64,000 nt of DNA from Prevotella scopos JCM 17725. GTDB taxonomy: Bacteria; Bacteroidota; Bacteroidia; Bacteroidales; Bacteroidaceae. Location: assembly GCF_018127785.1 (NCBI RefSeq), contig NZ_CP072389.1, positions 682,001 to 746,000 of the forward strand, written 5' to 3'. Positions 1-9,146 of the stretch are shown here, one piece after another. The stretch's first letter is position 1. Every line of letters begins with the position of its first letter. Under the pieces are notes generated by a model. It did not search any database. It worked only from the letters and a program-made list of their open reading frames with translations, and was not told the origin of the DNA. The translations under genes and the position numbers were made by a program.

Positions 1-17
1 TCAATAGATTCTGCCAT
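1..17 (-). CDS. 5' end of a gene leaving the window on the left
   Basis: Only the first five codons are visible: an ATG on the minus strand whose complement ends at base 17, reading M-A-E-S-I. A TACTTTTG box of the Bacteroidetes promoter type lies about 50 bp upstream on the same strand, which supports a real gene start. Nothing can be said about the product. Confidence 0.35.
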
Positions 18-68
18 TATCTTACAAATTAATATTATTGTACTATTATTTTCTTATTCTATTAATCG

Positions 69-76
69 CAAAAGTA
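69..76 (-). promoter_or_regulatory. -7 promoter box for the leftmost gene
   Basis: TACTTTTG read on the minus strand fits the Bacteroidetes -7 consensus TAnnTTTG. No convincing TTTG -33 box was found 19-21 bp further upstream, so this is a weak call. It faces the ATG at base 17. Confidence 0.3.
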
Positions 77-121
77 CAACATAAAAGCGTATGTAGCGAA
101 GAATAGTGTCTAAATTATATT

Positions 122-158
122 AAAAAAGTCCTTAAAACAATTGTTAAGGACTTTATTA
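122..158 (-). terminator. Terminator after the HU genes
   Basis: A 10-bp stem (AAGTCCTTAA / TTAAGGACTT) is flanked by A and T runs. It lies about 65 bp beyond the stop of the membrane HU gene. It could work in both directions. Confidence 0.7.
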
Positions 159-219
159 TATGATAATACTTGTATGAAACAAATAAGACCATGTTGTATC
201 TGAAATTTTTAAAACACAA

Positions 220-1575
220 TTACTTTCTATACTCTGGCCTTAATTCTACCTTTGGCACCTTCATAGTATCACCTGCCTGCATCGTTTTGCGGCCATTGAG
301 AACTTGGAAATAACCAACCATATCGGCTCCGAGTGTCTTACGACTATACTTCTCCATCGTCTGACCTTTCTTCAACACAACAACACGTTCTACACCAATG
401 ATATTGTAAGCACCATAACGAATACGTGGATCATGATTTAATGCTGCAAAAGAATCAACTTTTGCCACCTCTTCCTTTTCAGAATCCTTATGACTTGCTG
501 ATGCCGTTTTTGTTGTGTCTGCAGAGATCGTCTTGGTTCCAACTGAAGAATTATCATCAGTAGCATTCGCCTGTATAGCAACTTCTTTTGAATTCTTCTG
601 AGATTTAGTACTACCCATTCGCAACCAAAGAAAGACGCCAAGACATACTATTACTATAAATGCAATTAGAGCAACCTTCTTCAGCATACCATTTTCAGAA
701 CCATCAACATCATTATCTTCATCAGTAGGAGAAATACAAAGCTCTGAAGCTTTTGGTCGTTCAGTATCTTCTATGAAATCTTCTTTTATTGGCGTCACCT
801 TTTCTTCAGGAACCACAGCAATTGTATCTGCTACTTCTTCAGGTTTAATATCGCACTCTACGACTCCATCTTCTTCCTTTTTAGATTGACCTTGCAACTT
901 CTCTTCAACATTATTTGTTATAGAAGATTCCACTAGTGATTCTGAATTCACCTGTTTCTCTGTAGAAGATAGCGATTCTGTATCATCAATAGACTGGTTG
1001 TTTCGCTCAGGATTCTTTTCAATCTCAACAACGGGTTCTTCTTTTACAGAGATGATTTCAGCCTTATCTTCCTTCTCAGTTATAGTTTCTTTTTTCTGTA
1101 CTTCAGAGATTTCAACCCTAATTTTATCTTTCTTGCCAAGCACATTTTGTTCTTTATCAGAACTAATGACAGTAGAAAGCTCATTGACTTCCGTTATCTT
1201 AACTTCATCAGAAATTTCTTCGGCAGGAACACGCTCTAACTCCTCCGTATCAACACCATCATTGATAACAACTGTTTCGAACTGAGAGAAAGGCTTATTT
1301 ACAAGTTCTTTCATCACGATATCAGGAGTAAAACTTATTTTGTCATGCCCTTCTATTAGCACACGCTCACCCGTATTAACATTAACGCTCTCACGAGGCT
1401 TAACTGCTTGAACCTTAAAAGTTCCCAGTCCTTTAATCTTTACTTGATTACCACTTTTAAGTTCAGAGCTTATTATATTGAAAATGGCATCAACAAAAGC
1501 TGTCGCTTCTGCAGCAGAGAGATTGTATTGCTTAGCTAACGCATTTGTTATCTGTTGTATTATTGTCTTAGCCAT
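220..1575 (-). CDS. HU-domain protein with membrane anchor and LysM-like tail
   Basis: Predicted 451 aa. Residues 1 to about 94 form an HU/IHF fold, with the GLGTF motif and a DNA-contacting arm around PRESVNVNTGE. A long acidic, low-complexity linker rich in Glu, Val, Ser and Lys follows (about 100-290). Next comes one hydrophobic segment (about 297-319, starting LLKKVALIAF in outline and ending WLRMG). The C-terminal stretch from about 396 has LysM-like features: V-x-L-K-K-G-Q-T, an internal VLNGR and a closing AGDTMKVP. The expected topology is HU in the cytoplasm and the LysM-like part in the periplasm. The gene starts 8 bp inside the upstream HU gene and has a good GGAGG ribosome site, so the two are co-translated. 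The domain calls come from sequence pattern; the tethering role is inference. Confidence 0.85.
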   Translation of the reverse strand: MAKTIIQQITNALAKQYNLSAAEATAFVDAIFNIISSELKSGNQVKIKGLGTFKVQAVKPRESVNVNTGERVLIEGHDKISFTPDIVMKELVNKPFSQFETVVINDGVDTEELERVPAEEISDEVKITEVNELSTVISSDKEQNVLGKKDKIRVEISEVQKKETITEKEDKAEIISVKEEPVVEIEKNPERNNQSIDDTESLSSTEKQVNSESLVESSITNNVEEKLQGQSKKEEDGVVECDIKPEEVADTIAVVPEEKVTPIKEDFIEDTERPKASELCISPTDEDNDVDGSENGMLKKVALIAFIVIVCLGVFLWLRMGSTKSQKNSKEVAIQANATDDNSSVGTKTISADTTKTASASHKDSEKEEVAKVDSFAALNHDPRIRYGAYNIIGVERVVVLKKGQTMEKYSRKTLGADMVGYFQVLNGRKTMQAGDTMKVPKVELRPEYRK

Positions 1576-1861
1576 TTTCTTGTCCTCCCTTTCTTACGTG
1601 TCCTTTAATTGTCGCAGCTGGTTTGAAATTAAGAACTAACTTTGGAGGAACCAGCATACGCAAACCTGTTGAAGGATTAACCATCACACGCTCCATACGT
1701 TTCTTCACTTCAAACGTCCCAAAACCAACAACAGGAACAGGGTCGCCTGCTTCAAAGGATTTACCCATCAAGTCAATAACGGTTTTAACCATCTTCTGAC
1801 TTTCATCCTGTGTATATCCAGTTTTTACTGCTAATGCTGCAATGAATTCCTTATTATTCAT
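1568..1861 (-). CDS. HU-family DNA-binding protein
   Basis: Predicted 97 aa, the normal size for a single-domain HU/IHF protein. It has the VVGFGTFEVKKR core and the NPSTG arm with a Pro at the usual position for intercalation between base pairs. It lies downstream of rimO on the same strand, starts after an AGGAG site, and its last 8 bp overlap the membrane-anchored HU gene. The two HU subunits could form heterodimers; that is inference. Which paralogue (hupA/B or ihf) it represents cannot be told from the sequence. Confidence 0.93.
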   Translation of the reverse strand: MNNKEFIAALAVKTGYTQDESQKMVKTVIDLMGKSFEAGDPVPVVGFGTFEVKKRMERVMVNPSTGLRMLVPPKLVLNFKPAATIKGHVRKGGQENG

Positions 1862-1953
1862 TCTGTTCTCTCCTTTTATTCAAAAATTCAGAATCTATAA
1901 TCAAATTAATTCTAAGTTTTAATTTATAATTCAATATTATGAACTACAAACTA

Positions 1954-3255
1954 TCACTTAACAACCTCACCAAAAAGATCAAATTCATCGGAGTCTGTGA
2001 TACGAACATCATAGAAGTTACCAACTCGTAAAACCATCTCCTTCGATGGAATCAGTACTTCTGGGTCAACCTCTGGTGAACAGAACTCTGTTCGACCAAC
2101 ATAGTACTCACCTTCTTTTCGATCAATAATAACCTTAAATATCTTACCAACCTTTTCGGCTTCTAATTCCTCAGAGATTCCTTGCTGAATAGCCATCAAT
2201 TCATCCAAACGAGCCTGCTTCACTTCCTCTGGAACATCATCCTCGTAATGATTAGCACTATAGGTCCCTTCTTCTTCAGAATAAGAAAAGGCTCCCATAC
2301 GTTCAAAGCGGGCTTTAGTAACAAAGTCTTTTAACTCTTCAAAGTCCTCATCAGTCTCTCCTGGAAAACCAACAAGAAGAGTTGTGCGAAGATGTATGCC
2401 AGGAACACGACGACGTATTTCAGCTATCAAATAAAGCGTTTCTTGCTTGCTAACATGACGACGCATACGATTAAGCATGTGGTCAGAAATATGCTGAAAT
2501 GCAATATCTAAATATTTACAAACATTTGGTTTTTCTGCGATTACATCGAGAAGATCAAGGGGGAATTGGTTGGGATAAGCATAATGAAGGCGAATCCATT
2601 CTACTCCTTTAATATCTGCCATCCTTGAGATTAGTTCAGTGATATGGTGCTTACCATCGAGATCTACACCATAGTAAGTCAACTCTTGCTCAATAATCTG
2701 AAACTCTTTCACCCCTTGCCCTACAAGTCTTCGCACTTCTTCCAACACATCCTCTATAGGACGCGAATGATGACGACCTGTAATCAATGGAATTGCACAA
2801 TACGCACAATGACGATCACATCCTTCAGCAATCTTCACATAGGCGTAATGCCGTGGTGTCGTCAGATGTCTAACGCCATTACATGCAGGAACATCAGCCT
2901 TCCCTAGCTCATTTAGTAATTGCTTATAATTGAATTTTCCATAGAACTTATCCACTTCTGGTAGTTCTGCTTCAAGTTCATCTTTATATCTTTGCGAAAG
3001 ACAGCCCATAACATAAAGTTTATTAAGCTGTCCGTTTTTCTTTCTATTAATAAATTCAAGAATCGTATTGATGCTTTCTTCCTTTGCTGTTTCGATAAAA
3101 CCGCATGTATTGATAACCGCAATCTCACCTTGCGGACGTTCTGCATCATGCGTGCAATGAAAGCCATTTTCTTCGAATTGTTTCATCAGCAGCTCTGAAT
3201 CTACAAGATTCTTTGAGCAGCCCATGGTTACAATATCTATCTGATTTTTCTTCAT
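1954..3255 (-). CDS. rimO: Ribosomal protein S12 methylthiotransferase
   Basis: Predicted 433 aa radical-SAM enzyme that methylthiolates an aspartate of ribosomal protein S12. The N-terminal UPF0004 domain carries three cysteines (about C13, C51, C85) for the auxiliary iron-sulfur cluster. The radical-SAM motif CDRHCAYC lies at about 146-153, and a TRAM-like domain closes the protein. GCSKNLVDSE near the start is typical of RimO rather than MiaB. It lies between ftsY upstream and the two HU genes downstream, all on the minus strand. Confidence 0.96.
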   Translation of the reverse strand: MKKNQIDIVTMGCSKNLVDSELLMKQFEENGFHCTHDAERPQGEIAVINTCGFIETAKEESINTILEFINRKKNGQLNKLYVMGCLSQRYKDELEAELPEVDKFYGKFNYKQLLNELGKADVPACNGVRHLTTPRHYAYVKIAEGCDRHCAYCAIPLITGRHHSRPIEDVLEEVRRLVGQGVKEFQIIEQELTYYGVDLDGKHHITELISRMADIKGVEWIRLHYAYPNQFPLDLLDVIAEKPNVCKYLDIAFQHISDHMLNRMRRHVSKQETLYLIAEIRRRVPGIHLRTTLLVGFPGETDEDFEELKDFVTKARFERMGAFSYSEEEGTYSANHYEDDVPEEVKQARLDELMAIQQGISEELEAEKVGKIFKVIIDRKEGEYYVGRTEFCSPEVDPEVLIPSKEMVLRVGNFYDVRITDSDEFDLFGEVVK

Positions 3256-3322
3256 TCGCTCTTTGTTTGGTGATAGGTGTTAAATGTTAATGAATTGCAT
3301 AAATAGAATGTAATATCAATTC

Positions 3323-3352
3323 ATCAACACCCAACATTCAACACCCAACACT
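3323..3352. repeat. CAACATTCAACACC-type intergenic motif
   Basis: The rimO-ftsY gap contains the 19-bp motif CAACATTCAACACCCAACA (3332-3350). It recurs with one mismatch at 12402-12420 after the PBP1A gene. The A/C-rich strand repeats ACACCCAACA on both sides of the motif, and a partial inverted counterpart lies just upstream (about 3268-3295). No function is assigned. Confidence 0.5.
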
Positions 3353-4303
3353 CTATTTAAATAGGCTATCTACAAACTGCACTTTATCAAAGAGTTGCAG
3401 ATCTTCCATACCTTCACCTAAACCTATATATTTTACTGGGACCTTCAGTTGGTCGCTAATACCTATCACAACTCCACCTTTAGCTGTACCATCGAGTTTC
3501 GTGATGGCAAGTGAGGTGATCTGTGTTACTGCAGCAAATTGGCGTGCCTGTTCAAAAGCGTTCTGTCCTGTACTTCCATCAAGTACCAATAAAACTTCAT
3601 GTGGAGCCTCAGGAACAACCTTCTTCATTACATCCTTAATCTTCTTCAGCTCATTCATCAAGCCTATCTTGTTATGTAGGCGACCAGCCGTATCGATAAT
3701 TACAACATCTGCTCCATTTGCTTTGGCACTCTGCAACGTATCAAATGCCACACTCGCAGGGTCAGCTCCCATCTGCTGTTTTATAACTGGTACACCAACA
3801 CGGTCACCCCAAATCTGAATTTGCTCAACAGCAGCAGCACGGAATGTATCGGCAGCACCAAGATAAACCTTCTTTCCAGCCTGCTTAAACTGCCAAGCAA
3901 GTTTACCAATCGTTGTGGTCTTACCAACTCCATTTACACCGACAACAAGAATTACGTATGGATGTGTTTCCTCTGGGAGTGTCCACTCTCCATTATCGCC
4001 AGTATTATTTTCCGTAAGTAATGCTGTTATCTCACTCTTTAGAATTCCATTTAGTTCGCTTGTAGATACATACTTATCTCGAGAAACGCGCTCCTCAATA
4101 CGACGGATAATCTTTATGGTTGTGTCAACACCAACATCAGATGTAACGAGTATTTCTTCAAGATCGTCTAAAACCTCGTCATCAACCTTTGACTTCCCAG
4201 CCACTGCACGCGCCAATTTTGAGAACACATTTACTTTTGTCTTCTCAAGACCTTTGTCAAGCGTTTCCTTCTTCTTTTTTCCGAATAAATCGAATAATCC
4301 CAT
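3353..4303 (-). CDS. ftsY: Signal recognition particle receptor
   Basis: Predicted 316 aa SRP GTPase that receives ribosome-SRP complexes at the inner membrane. A short basic N-terminus (GLFDLFGKKKKE) leads into the helical N domain. The G domain has the P-loop GVNGVGKTTT (about 122-131), DTFRAAA, DTAGR and TKLDGTAKGG. It lacks the long acidic A domain of the Escherichia coli protein, which is usual in this phylum. A strong promoter lies just upstream, and rimO and the HU genes follow. Confidence 0.97.
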   Translation of the reverse strand: MGLFDLFGKKKKETLDKGLEKTKVNVFSKLARAVAGKSKVDDEVLDDLEEILVTSDVGVDTTIKIIRRIEERVSRDKYVSTSELNGILKSEITALLTENNTGDNGEWTLPEETHPYVILVVGVNGVGKTTTIGKLAWQFKQAGKKVYLGAADTFRAAAVEQIQIWGDRVGVPVIKQQMGADPASVAFDTLQSAKANGADVVIIDTAGRLHNKIGLMNELKKIKDVMKKVVPEAPHEVLLVLDGSTGQNAFEQARQFAAVTQITSLAITKLDGTAKGGVVIGISDQLKVPVKYIGLGEGMEDLQLFDKVQFVDSLFK

Positions 4304-4322
4304 ATAATTAGCTAATTTGTTG

Positions 4323-4354
4323 CAAAGATAATAAAAAGTTGACGAAAAAGCAAA
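4323..4354 (-). promoter_or_regulatory. Promoter of ftsY
   Basis: On the minus strand TTTG, 20 bp, TATCTTTG matches the Bacteroidetes consensus. It lies about 20 bp before the ftsY start codon. Confidence 0.75.
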
Positions 4355-4562
4355 TTTGCTTTACATCACAATGTAAATTAGTGTTTTTCAACGATTATTT
4401 CTCATACAAGTTAGTTAAATTCTCAACAATGGCTTATAAACAACTCTCTAATTGTCTTATAAAGATGTACAGGTGCTTAGCATCAAAAAGGTGAACGGTG
4501 AATGGTGAATAGTAAACACAACAAGTATTGACATTATACAATATGGAATAGATCATCACTAT

Positions 4563-4613
4563 TAAAAGAGCAAACAAGCATCACTTACATCTTAAGAAAT
4601 ACTTGTTTACTCT
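4563..4613 (-). terminator. Terminator after the MFS gene
   Basis: A 12-bp stem with one mismatch (AGAGCAAACAAG / CTTGTTTACTCT) is followed on the minus strand by CTTTTAAT. It lies about 95 bp past the MFS stop. The remaining bases between ftsY and the MFS gene (about 4360-4706) show only AT-rich sequence with a short GTGAATGGTGAA motif near 4498. Confidence 0.55.
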
Positions 4614-4706
4614 GCCGATATTTTTTATTTACACTTGGCATTTTCCCACAATACAGTTTGGTATGCAGGTTTACAAGCGGCTATCGATGGTGATTTTTAG
4701 TAGAAA

Positions 4707-5882
4707 TTACCGATGCTTATGTTTTACGTACCAACTATGGATGAATGTATCATACAATATCAACGAAACAGCCAAGACTCCAAGGCATACCCACAAGATA
4801 AGCGGTTGCTCCATATTAAATAAACCATACGAAAGGAACAATCCTGCACCAATTCCAGTCTCCCATGCTAGTAAAAACGTACTTTGGCTGGTTCCACGTT
4901 GGCAATGATCAGACATTTTAATAAAAAATAGCAAGAATCGACTACCTATTAATCCTACTCCTAAACCAATAAGAATTGGAACGACATAACTAACGCTTTC
5001 CTGATTACGATTAATCATGAGTAGTATTGCAATTCCAATCACTATCATCCCTGTTGTCGCTTCGCTGCGTAGATCAGCATCAGCAAAGACAAAACGCTCA
5101 GCGAGGATGGCTATAACAAAGCCTACCATTAACATTCCATAAAAGCGTGGTGAATGCTCTATGCTTAATAGGACTCCGAGAACTGTCGTAATAAGGGCTA
5201 CATTAACAAAAAGCCAATGACTTCCTTTCAAGAGAAAACGATCGCATGAAAAACGAGAAAAGTCCTCACTTGGCATACGAAATGGAAATCTTATTAAGTT
5301 GACAAACACAAAAGAGATGCCCAAAAAGATACAAGACAAAAGAATCACCGAAGGAAAACTCATAGTCTTATACACCATGATACCTGCTAAGGGTCCTAGT
5401 GAAATTGCAAAACGTCCAAACCATGTAGCTGTATGATTTGCTTCTGTTCGATGAACTGCCTCTACCGTATCGATAATTAATGTACTAAGAAGTACCAGTT
5501 GTGACAATCCATAGAATGCACCTTGTACAAAACGAAGTAATACGAGCAATGAATAATCAAAGGAATGATATGGGAGATTGGTCAAATAATATAGTACACC
5601 TGTGACAGCCAACAACAATAAAGTTGAGACATTGAAGACGTTTTTGCGACGAAAGCGTTGAACAAGATAACCTGAAAGACTACCAAAAAGATAAATTCCT
5701 ATAAAGAAGACACCCATTACCAAAGCAATCTGAAACATTGAATACCCCCTATCAATCATACGCATGGGCATGGTAGCAACAAGCATATAAGAAGACATAA
5801 CTAATAGGAGATTAGCCATCGCCAACAACCAAAAATGCTTATTCCACAATCGAACGTGAATAGGTATATTTTGAGTGTCCAT
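4707..5882 (-). CDS. MFS transporter
   Basis: Predicted 391 aa with about twelve hydrophobic segments, the size and pattern of a major facilitator superfamily permease. A basic loop after the second segment (YLVQRFRRKN) fits the motif-A position. The substrate cannot be read from the sequence; drug or metabolite export is the usual guess for this type. It stands alone, with a terminator downstream and panB upstream in the same direction across a 150-bp gap. Confidence 0.85.
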   Translation of the reverse strand: MDTQNIPIHVRLWNKHFWLLAMANLLLVMSSYMLVATMPMRMIDRGYSMFQIALVMGVFFIGIYLFGSLSGYLVQRFRRKNVFNVSTLLLLAVTGVLYYLTNLPYHSFDYSLLVLLRFVQGAFYGLSQLVLLSTLIIDTVEAVHRTEANHTATWFGRFAISLGPLAGIMVYKTMSFPSVILLSCIFLGISFVFVNLIRFPFRMPSEDFSRFSCDRFLLKGSHWLFVNVALITTVLGVLLSIEHSPRFYGMLMVGFVIAILAERFVFADADLRSEATTGMIVIGIAILLMINRNQESVSYVVPILIGLGVGLIGSRFLLFFIKMSDHCQRGTSQSTFLLAWETGIGAGLFLSYGLFNMEQPLILWVCLGVLAVSLILYDTFIHSWYVKHKHR

Positions 5883-6032
5883 TTTTATTTTAACCTGAAT
5901 TTAATTGTTATGAGTTATAATATTGAATTATGTAAAGCAAACGAATTATACTTGTACAATCCAATTGTCTCTCTATTTAGATGATATAAATGAATCTGCT
6001 CTTAAACTTGTAGGTTTTCACATCAACAAACT

Positions 6033-6851
6033 TTAATACGACTCTGTTTCAGAAGGGAAGCTCGTATCCTTTACACACTTGATATACTCTTGCACACCCT
6101 CCGTCATACACTTTTTGACATTTGCAAATTGACGAAGGAACTTAGGTTTGAATCCATCTGTCATTCCAAGAGCATCTGCATAGACAAGTACCTGACCATC
6201 TGTTCCATTACCTGCACCTATACCTATGGTGGCAGCTTTAACCATTGAAGTGACTTTTGTAGCCAATGCTGCAGGTACCTTTTCAAGGGTAATGGCACTA
6301 ACCCCAACTGCGTCAAGTGCAAGTGCGTCTTCTATAAGTTTTTCAGCTTCTGCATTATCTTTTGCTCGAAGTCCATAACCACCAAACTTATGAATACTTT
6401 GCGGAGTAAGTCCGAGATGACCAATAACAGGTATACCTGCATCAACAATTCCTTTAATTGTATCTGCAATCTCTTTACCTCCCTCCATTTTAATTGCACT
6501 AGCACCTGTCTCTTTTATAATACGGATAGCGTTACGAATTCCTTCCTCTCGGCTGACCTGATATGAGCCAAATGGCATATCACAAACAACAAGACAACGC
6601 TGACAGGCACGTACAACAGAACGCGCGTGATAAATCATCTGATCAACTGTAACAGGTGTAGTATCCTGATTACCTGCCATCACGTTAGACGCAGAGTCGC
6701 CAACAAGAATACTATCTATCCCTGCAGCATCAATAATAGCTGCTGTTGTGAAATCATAAGCAGTCATTTGAGTAATCTTCTCACCTGTCGCCTTCATTTC
6801 CAATAATGTCTTCGCAGTTACTTTCTTCTTATCCGTTGTTAAATATCCCAT
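6033..6851 (-). CDS. panB: 3-methyl-2-oxobutanoate hydroxymethyltransferase
   Basis: Predicted 272 aa enzyme that makes ketopantoate from ketoisovalerate and methylene-tetrahydrofolate, the first step of pantothenate and coenzyme A synthesis. It has the PanB signatures DSASNVMAGNQDTTPVT, MPFGSY, KMEGG, GHLGLTPQS and GIGAGNGTDGQVLV. The ATG at 6851 is chosen over an in-frame GTG two codons upstream. It has its own promoter inside the end of the preceding HAD gene. No panC or panD lies nearby. Confidence 0.96.
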   Translation of the reverse strand: MGYLTTDKKKVTAKTLLEMKATGEKITQMTAYDFTTAAIIDAAGIDSILVGDSASNVMAGNQDTTPVTVDQMIYHARSVVRACQRCLVVCDMPFGSYQVSREEGIRNAIRIIKETGASAIKMEGGKEIADTIKGIVDAGIPVIGHLGLTPQSIHKFGGYGLRAKDNAEAEKLIEDALALDAVGVSAITLEKVPAALATKVTSMVKAATIGIGAGNGTDGQVLVYADALGMTDGFKPKFLRQFANVKKCMTEGVQEYIKCVKDTSFPSETESY

Positions 6852-6930
6852 ATTCACTTTTATCGTTCAAAGCGCATAACTTTCTATACGTATTTCAATA
6901 ATCTATACCTTTGCTTTTTGTTTTGGGCTG

Positions 6931-6961
6931 CAAAGTTACTTCTTTTTAATGGTCTAACAAA
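6931..6961 (-). promoter_or_regulatory. Promoter of panB
   Basis: On the minus strand TTTG, 19 bp, TAACTTTG. The -33 box lies inside the last codons of the HAD gene, so panB can be transcribed independently of it. Confidence 0.65.
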
Positions 6962-7569
6962 GTAAAACCCTTATAATTAAAAATTACTTCCTTTGTAAAA
7001 GGCTTTAATTCAGATATAGAGTTGGTAGTTGCAAGACCTATTACACGTGCTCTTGATGCTATACCTGAGCGTAAACCATTGAAACTATCTTCAAAGACAA
7101 CGCACTCTTGGGGTGATACATCAAAACGTGCGGCCGCTTTGAGATAACAATCTGGTGATGGTTTGCTTTCTTCAAAATCTTCTGAAGTGAGAATTTCATC
7201 GAAATAGTCTTTGAACTCTGGATGTTTCTTATAAACATTCTGCATCTTCTCAAGGTTAGAACTTGTGACAACTGCAGTCTTTATACCTTTACTTCTGATA
7301 TTTTTTATAAAATATTCAAAACCAGTAATATAAATGAAAGGCATGTTATGTTCAAATTCATTCAATTCTTTGGTAATTTCTTCTTGCTTATCTAGTTCCC
7401 CAGCGAAGTATTTATCATAGATCTGCACCAATGTTTGTCCTTTTATATCATGAGCAAAATTAGGTATAGTAGGACAATATTTTAGACCAACATTATGCCA
7501 AAACTTCGTATATATGGGTTCTGTATCAAACACGACACCATCTAAATCAAACAAACAAGCTTTTACCAT
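6946..7569 (-). CDS. HAD-family phosphatase, beta-phosphoglucomutase-like
   Basis: Predicted 207 aa haloacid dehalogenase hydrolase. Motif I is DLDGVVFDTEP (the first Asp is the nucleophile), motif II is VVTSSN, motif III is the Lys of KPSPDCY, and motif IV is FEDSFNGLRS. The helical cap inserted after motif I is typical of subfamily IA (PGMB/YcjU/sugar-phosphatase group). The exact sugar phosphate is unknown. It is divergent from the lipoprotein gene, with a shared symmetrical promoter region between them. Confidence 0.88.
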   Translation of the reverse strand: MVKACLFDLDGVVFDTEPIYTKFWHNVGLKYCPTIPNFAHDIKGQTLVQIYDKYFAGELDKQEEITKELNEFEHNMPFIYITGFEYFIKNIRSKGIKTAVVTSSNLEKMQNVYKKHPEFKDYFDEILTSEDFEESKPSPDCYLKAAARFDVSPQECVVFEDSFNGLRSGIASRARVIGLATTNSISELKPFTKEVIFNYKGFTLLDH

Positions 7570-7607
7570 TCTATCCTTAATTAATTATTGTTATTATCTA
7601 TATTATG

Positions 7608-7636
7608 CAAAGTTACAAAAACTTTTCGTAACTTTG
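7608..7636. promoter_or_regulatory. Symmetrical divergent promoter region
   Basis: CAAAGTTAC, 11 bp, GTAACTTTG forms a perfect 9-bp inverted repeat. Each arm is a TAnnTTTG-type -7 box pointing outwards, one to the HAD gene and one to the lipoprotein gene. No TTTG -33 boxes were found at the usual distance. The repeat could also bind a regulator. Confidence 0.5.
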
Positions 7637-7646
7637 TCGATTGTAT

Positions 7647-8417
7647 ATGATAAAGAAGTTATTTACAACGTTTGCCTTTTCGGCGATTCTATTTCTCTTT
7701 TTGAGTAGTTGTGGGCATAAGGCTACTACGCCAAAAAAGTTGGATGTACAAACAGCTGTGGTTTCTGTTGACACCATAGCACGTCTTTCGGATGCAATAC
7801 AATGTCATGTTCATATTGATTTTACCTATCTGAAAGGAAATAAGTATGACGCCATAAACGATTCACTACTAAGAATGGGGCTTTTACAACCCGACTATTT
7901 CTCAATCAACAGCGAAAAGCTTGCTCCTCAAACAGCTATTCCTGCTTTTGTTCGTCAATACATTAAGGATTATATGGACATTGCACAGCTTATTCGTCAA
8001 AAAGAGAAAGATAAGAGCAAACTCATTGGTGAATTAACGATTAAAACGGAATTAAAAGCTGCTATGGGCAACTACATTACTGCACTATCTCATATAGCCA
8101 TCAACAATGGTAACGGACAACAAACCAAATATACGATTGTACGTAACTTTAATTCTCAAAATGGACATCTAGTCACACTACAGGAACAATTCGGTGATGA
8201 CTACAAAGAACAATTAACAAAAGAAATAATTAAACGTTTAGCCGATAAAGAGAAGCTTGAAAATGACGATATAGTAGGCTTACAAACAAGAGGTTACTTT
8301 GTAGGAATACCCCCCTACCCAGCAGAAAACTTTATCCTCACTGATGATTCGACAGTGTTTATCTATACACCTGGTGAAATTAATCAGAATGAAGTTAGAG
8401 TGTCGATTGATAATTAA
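7647..8417 (+). CDS. DUF3298-type lipoprotein
   Basis: Predicted 256 aa from the ATG at 7647; an in-frame TTG two codons earlier is less likely. The N-terminus has a hydrophobic signal followed by the lipobox LSSC, so the protein should be lipid-anchored. The C-terminal part (FILTDDSTVFIYTPGEI) matches the DUF3298/RsiV-like pattern, in which a beta-rich domain closes with a F-x-Y-x-P-x-E-I motif. The function is unknown. It is the first gene of a plus-strand run that continues into rsmG. Confidence 0.8.
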   Translation: MIKKLFTTFAFSAILFLFLSSCGHKATTPKKLDVQTAVVSVDTIARLSDAIQCHVHIDFTYLKGNKYDAINDSLLRMGLLQPDYFSINSEKLAPQTAIPAFVRQYIKDYMDIAQLIRQKEKDKSKLIGELTIKTELKAAMGNYITALSHIAINNGNGQQTKYTIVRNFNSQNGHLVTLQEQFGDDYKEQLTKEIIKRLADKEKLENDDIVGLQTRGYFVGIPPYPAENFILTDDSTVFIYTPGEINQNEVRVSIDN

Positions 8418-8469
8418 AGAAGGCATTTCACTCTATCTAGTATCCACCAATCCCAATACACAAAAGATT

Positions 8470-9093
8470 ATGATTGAAATAATAAAGAAATACTTTCCTC
8501 ATCTTACTCCCAAACAGGAAGAACAATTTGCCGCTCTTGATACATTGTATCACGATTGGAATGCAAAAATCAATGTTATCTCTCGCAAAGACATTGATAA
8601 TCTCTATGAACATCACATCCTCCACTCATTGGCGATTGCTAAGCGAATAAATTTCCGTGAAGGTACAAATGTTCTTGACTTTGGTACTGGTGGGGGCTTT
8701 CCGGGTATTCCACTTGCTATTCTCTTTCCGGAAGCTAACTTCAAACTCATTGATGGCACAGGAAAGAAAGTAAGAGTAGCTCAAGAAGTAGCTCACGCAA
8801 TCGGTCTTGATAATGTTCTCCCAGCTCACTTACGTGGAGAAGAAGAAAAAGGTAAGTTTGACTTCATCGTGTCACGTGCGGTTATGCCACTTTCTGATTT
8901 GATGAAGATTGTCAAAAAGAATATTGCATCAGATCAACATAACGTCTTGCCAAATGGCGTAATTGTTTTAAAAGGTGGTAACCTTGATGAAGAACTGAGA
9001 CCATACAAGAATATAGCTGATAAGACAGAACTATCACAATGGTTTGATGAAGAGTGGTTTAAGGAGAAATACCTAATTTACGTACCCGTATAA
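8470..9093 (+). CDS. rsmG: 16S rRNA (guanine-527-N7) methyltransferase
   Basis: Predicted 207 aa from the ATG at 8470. The long upstream extension of the open frame overlaps the lipoprotein gene and is not conserved-looking. The N-terminal helices lead to YHDWNAKINVISRKD and HHILHSLA, and the SAM site is VLDFGTGGGFPGIPLAI, all classical GidB/RsmG motifs. VSRAVMPL is also typical. The enzyme methylates G527 of 16S rRNA near the decoding site; its loss is known to give low-level streptomycin resistance. Confidence 0.96.
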   Translation: MIEIIKKYFPHLTPKQEEQFAALDTLYHDWNAKINVISRKDIDNLYEHHILHSLAIAKRINFREGTNVLDFGTGGGFPGIPLAILFPEANFKLIDGTGKKVRVAQEVAHAIGLDNVLPAHLRGEEEKGKFDFIVSRAVMPLSDLMKIVKKNIASDQHNVLPNGVIVLKGGNLDEELRPYKNIADKTELSQWFDEEWFKEKYLIYVPV

Positions 9094-9146
9094 CTTTCCC
9101 CATATTATCACATCATTATCAACCATCTAACTCACAGTTTACATTT

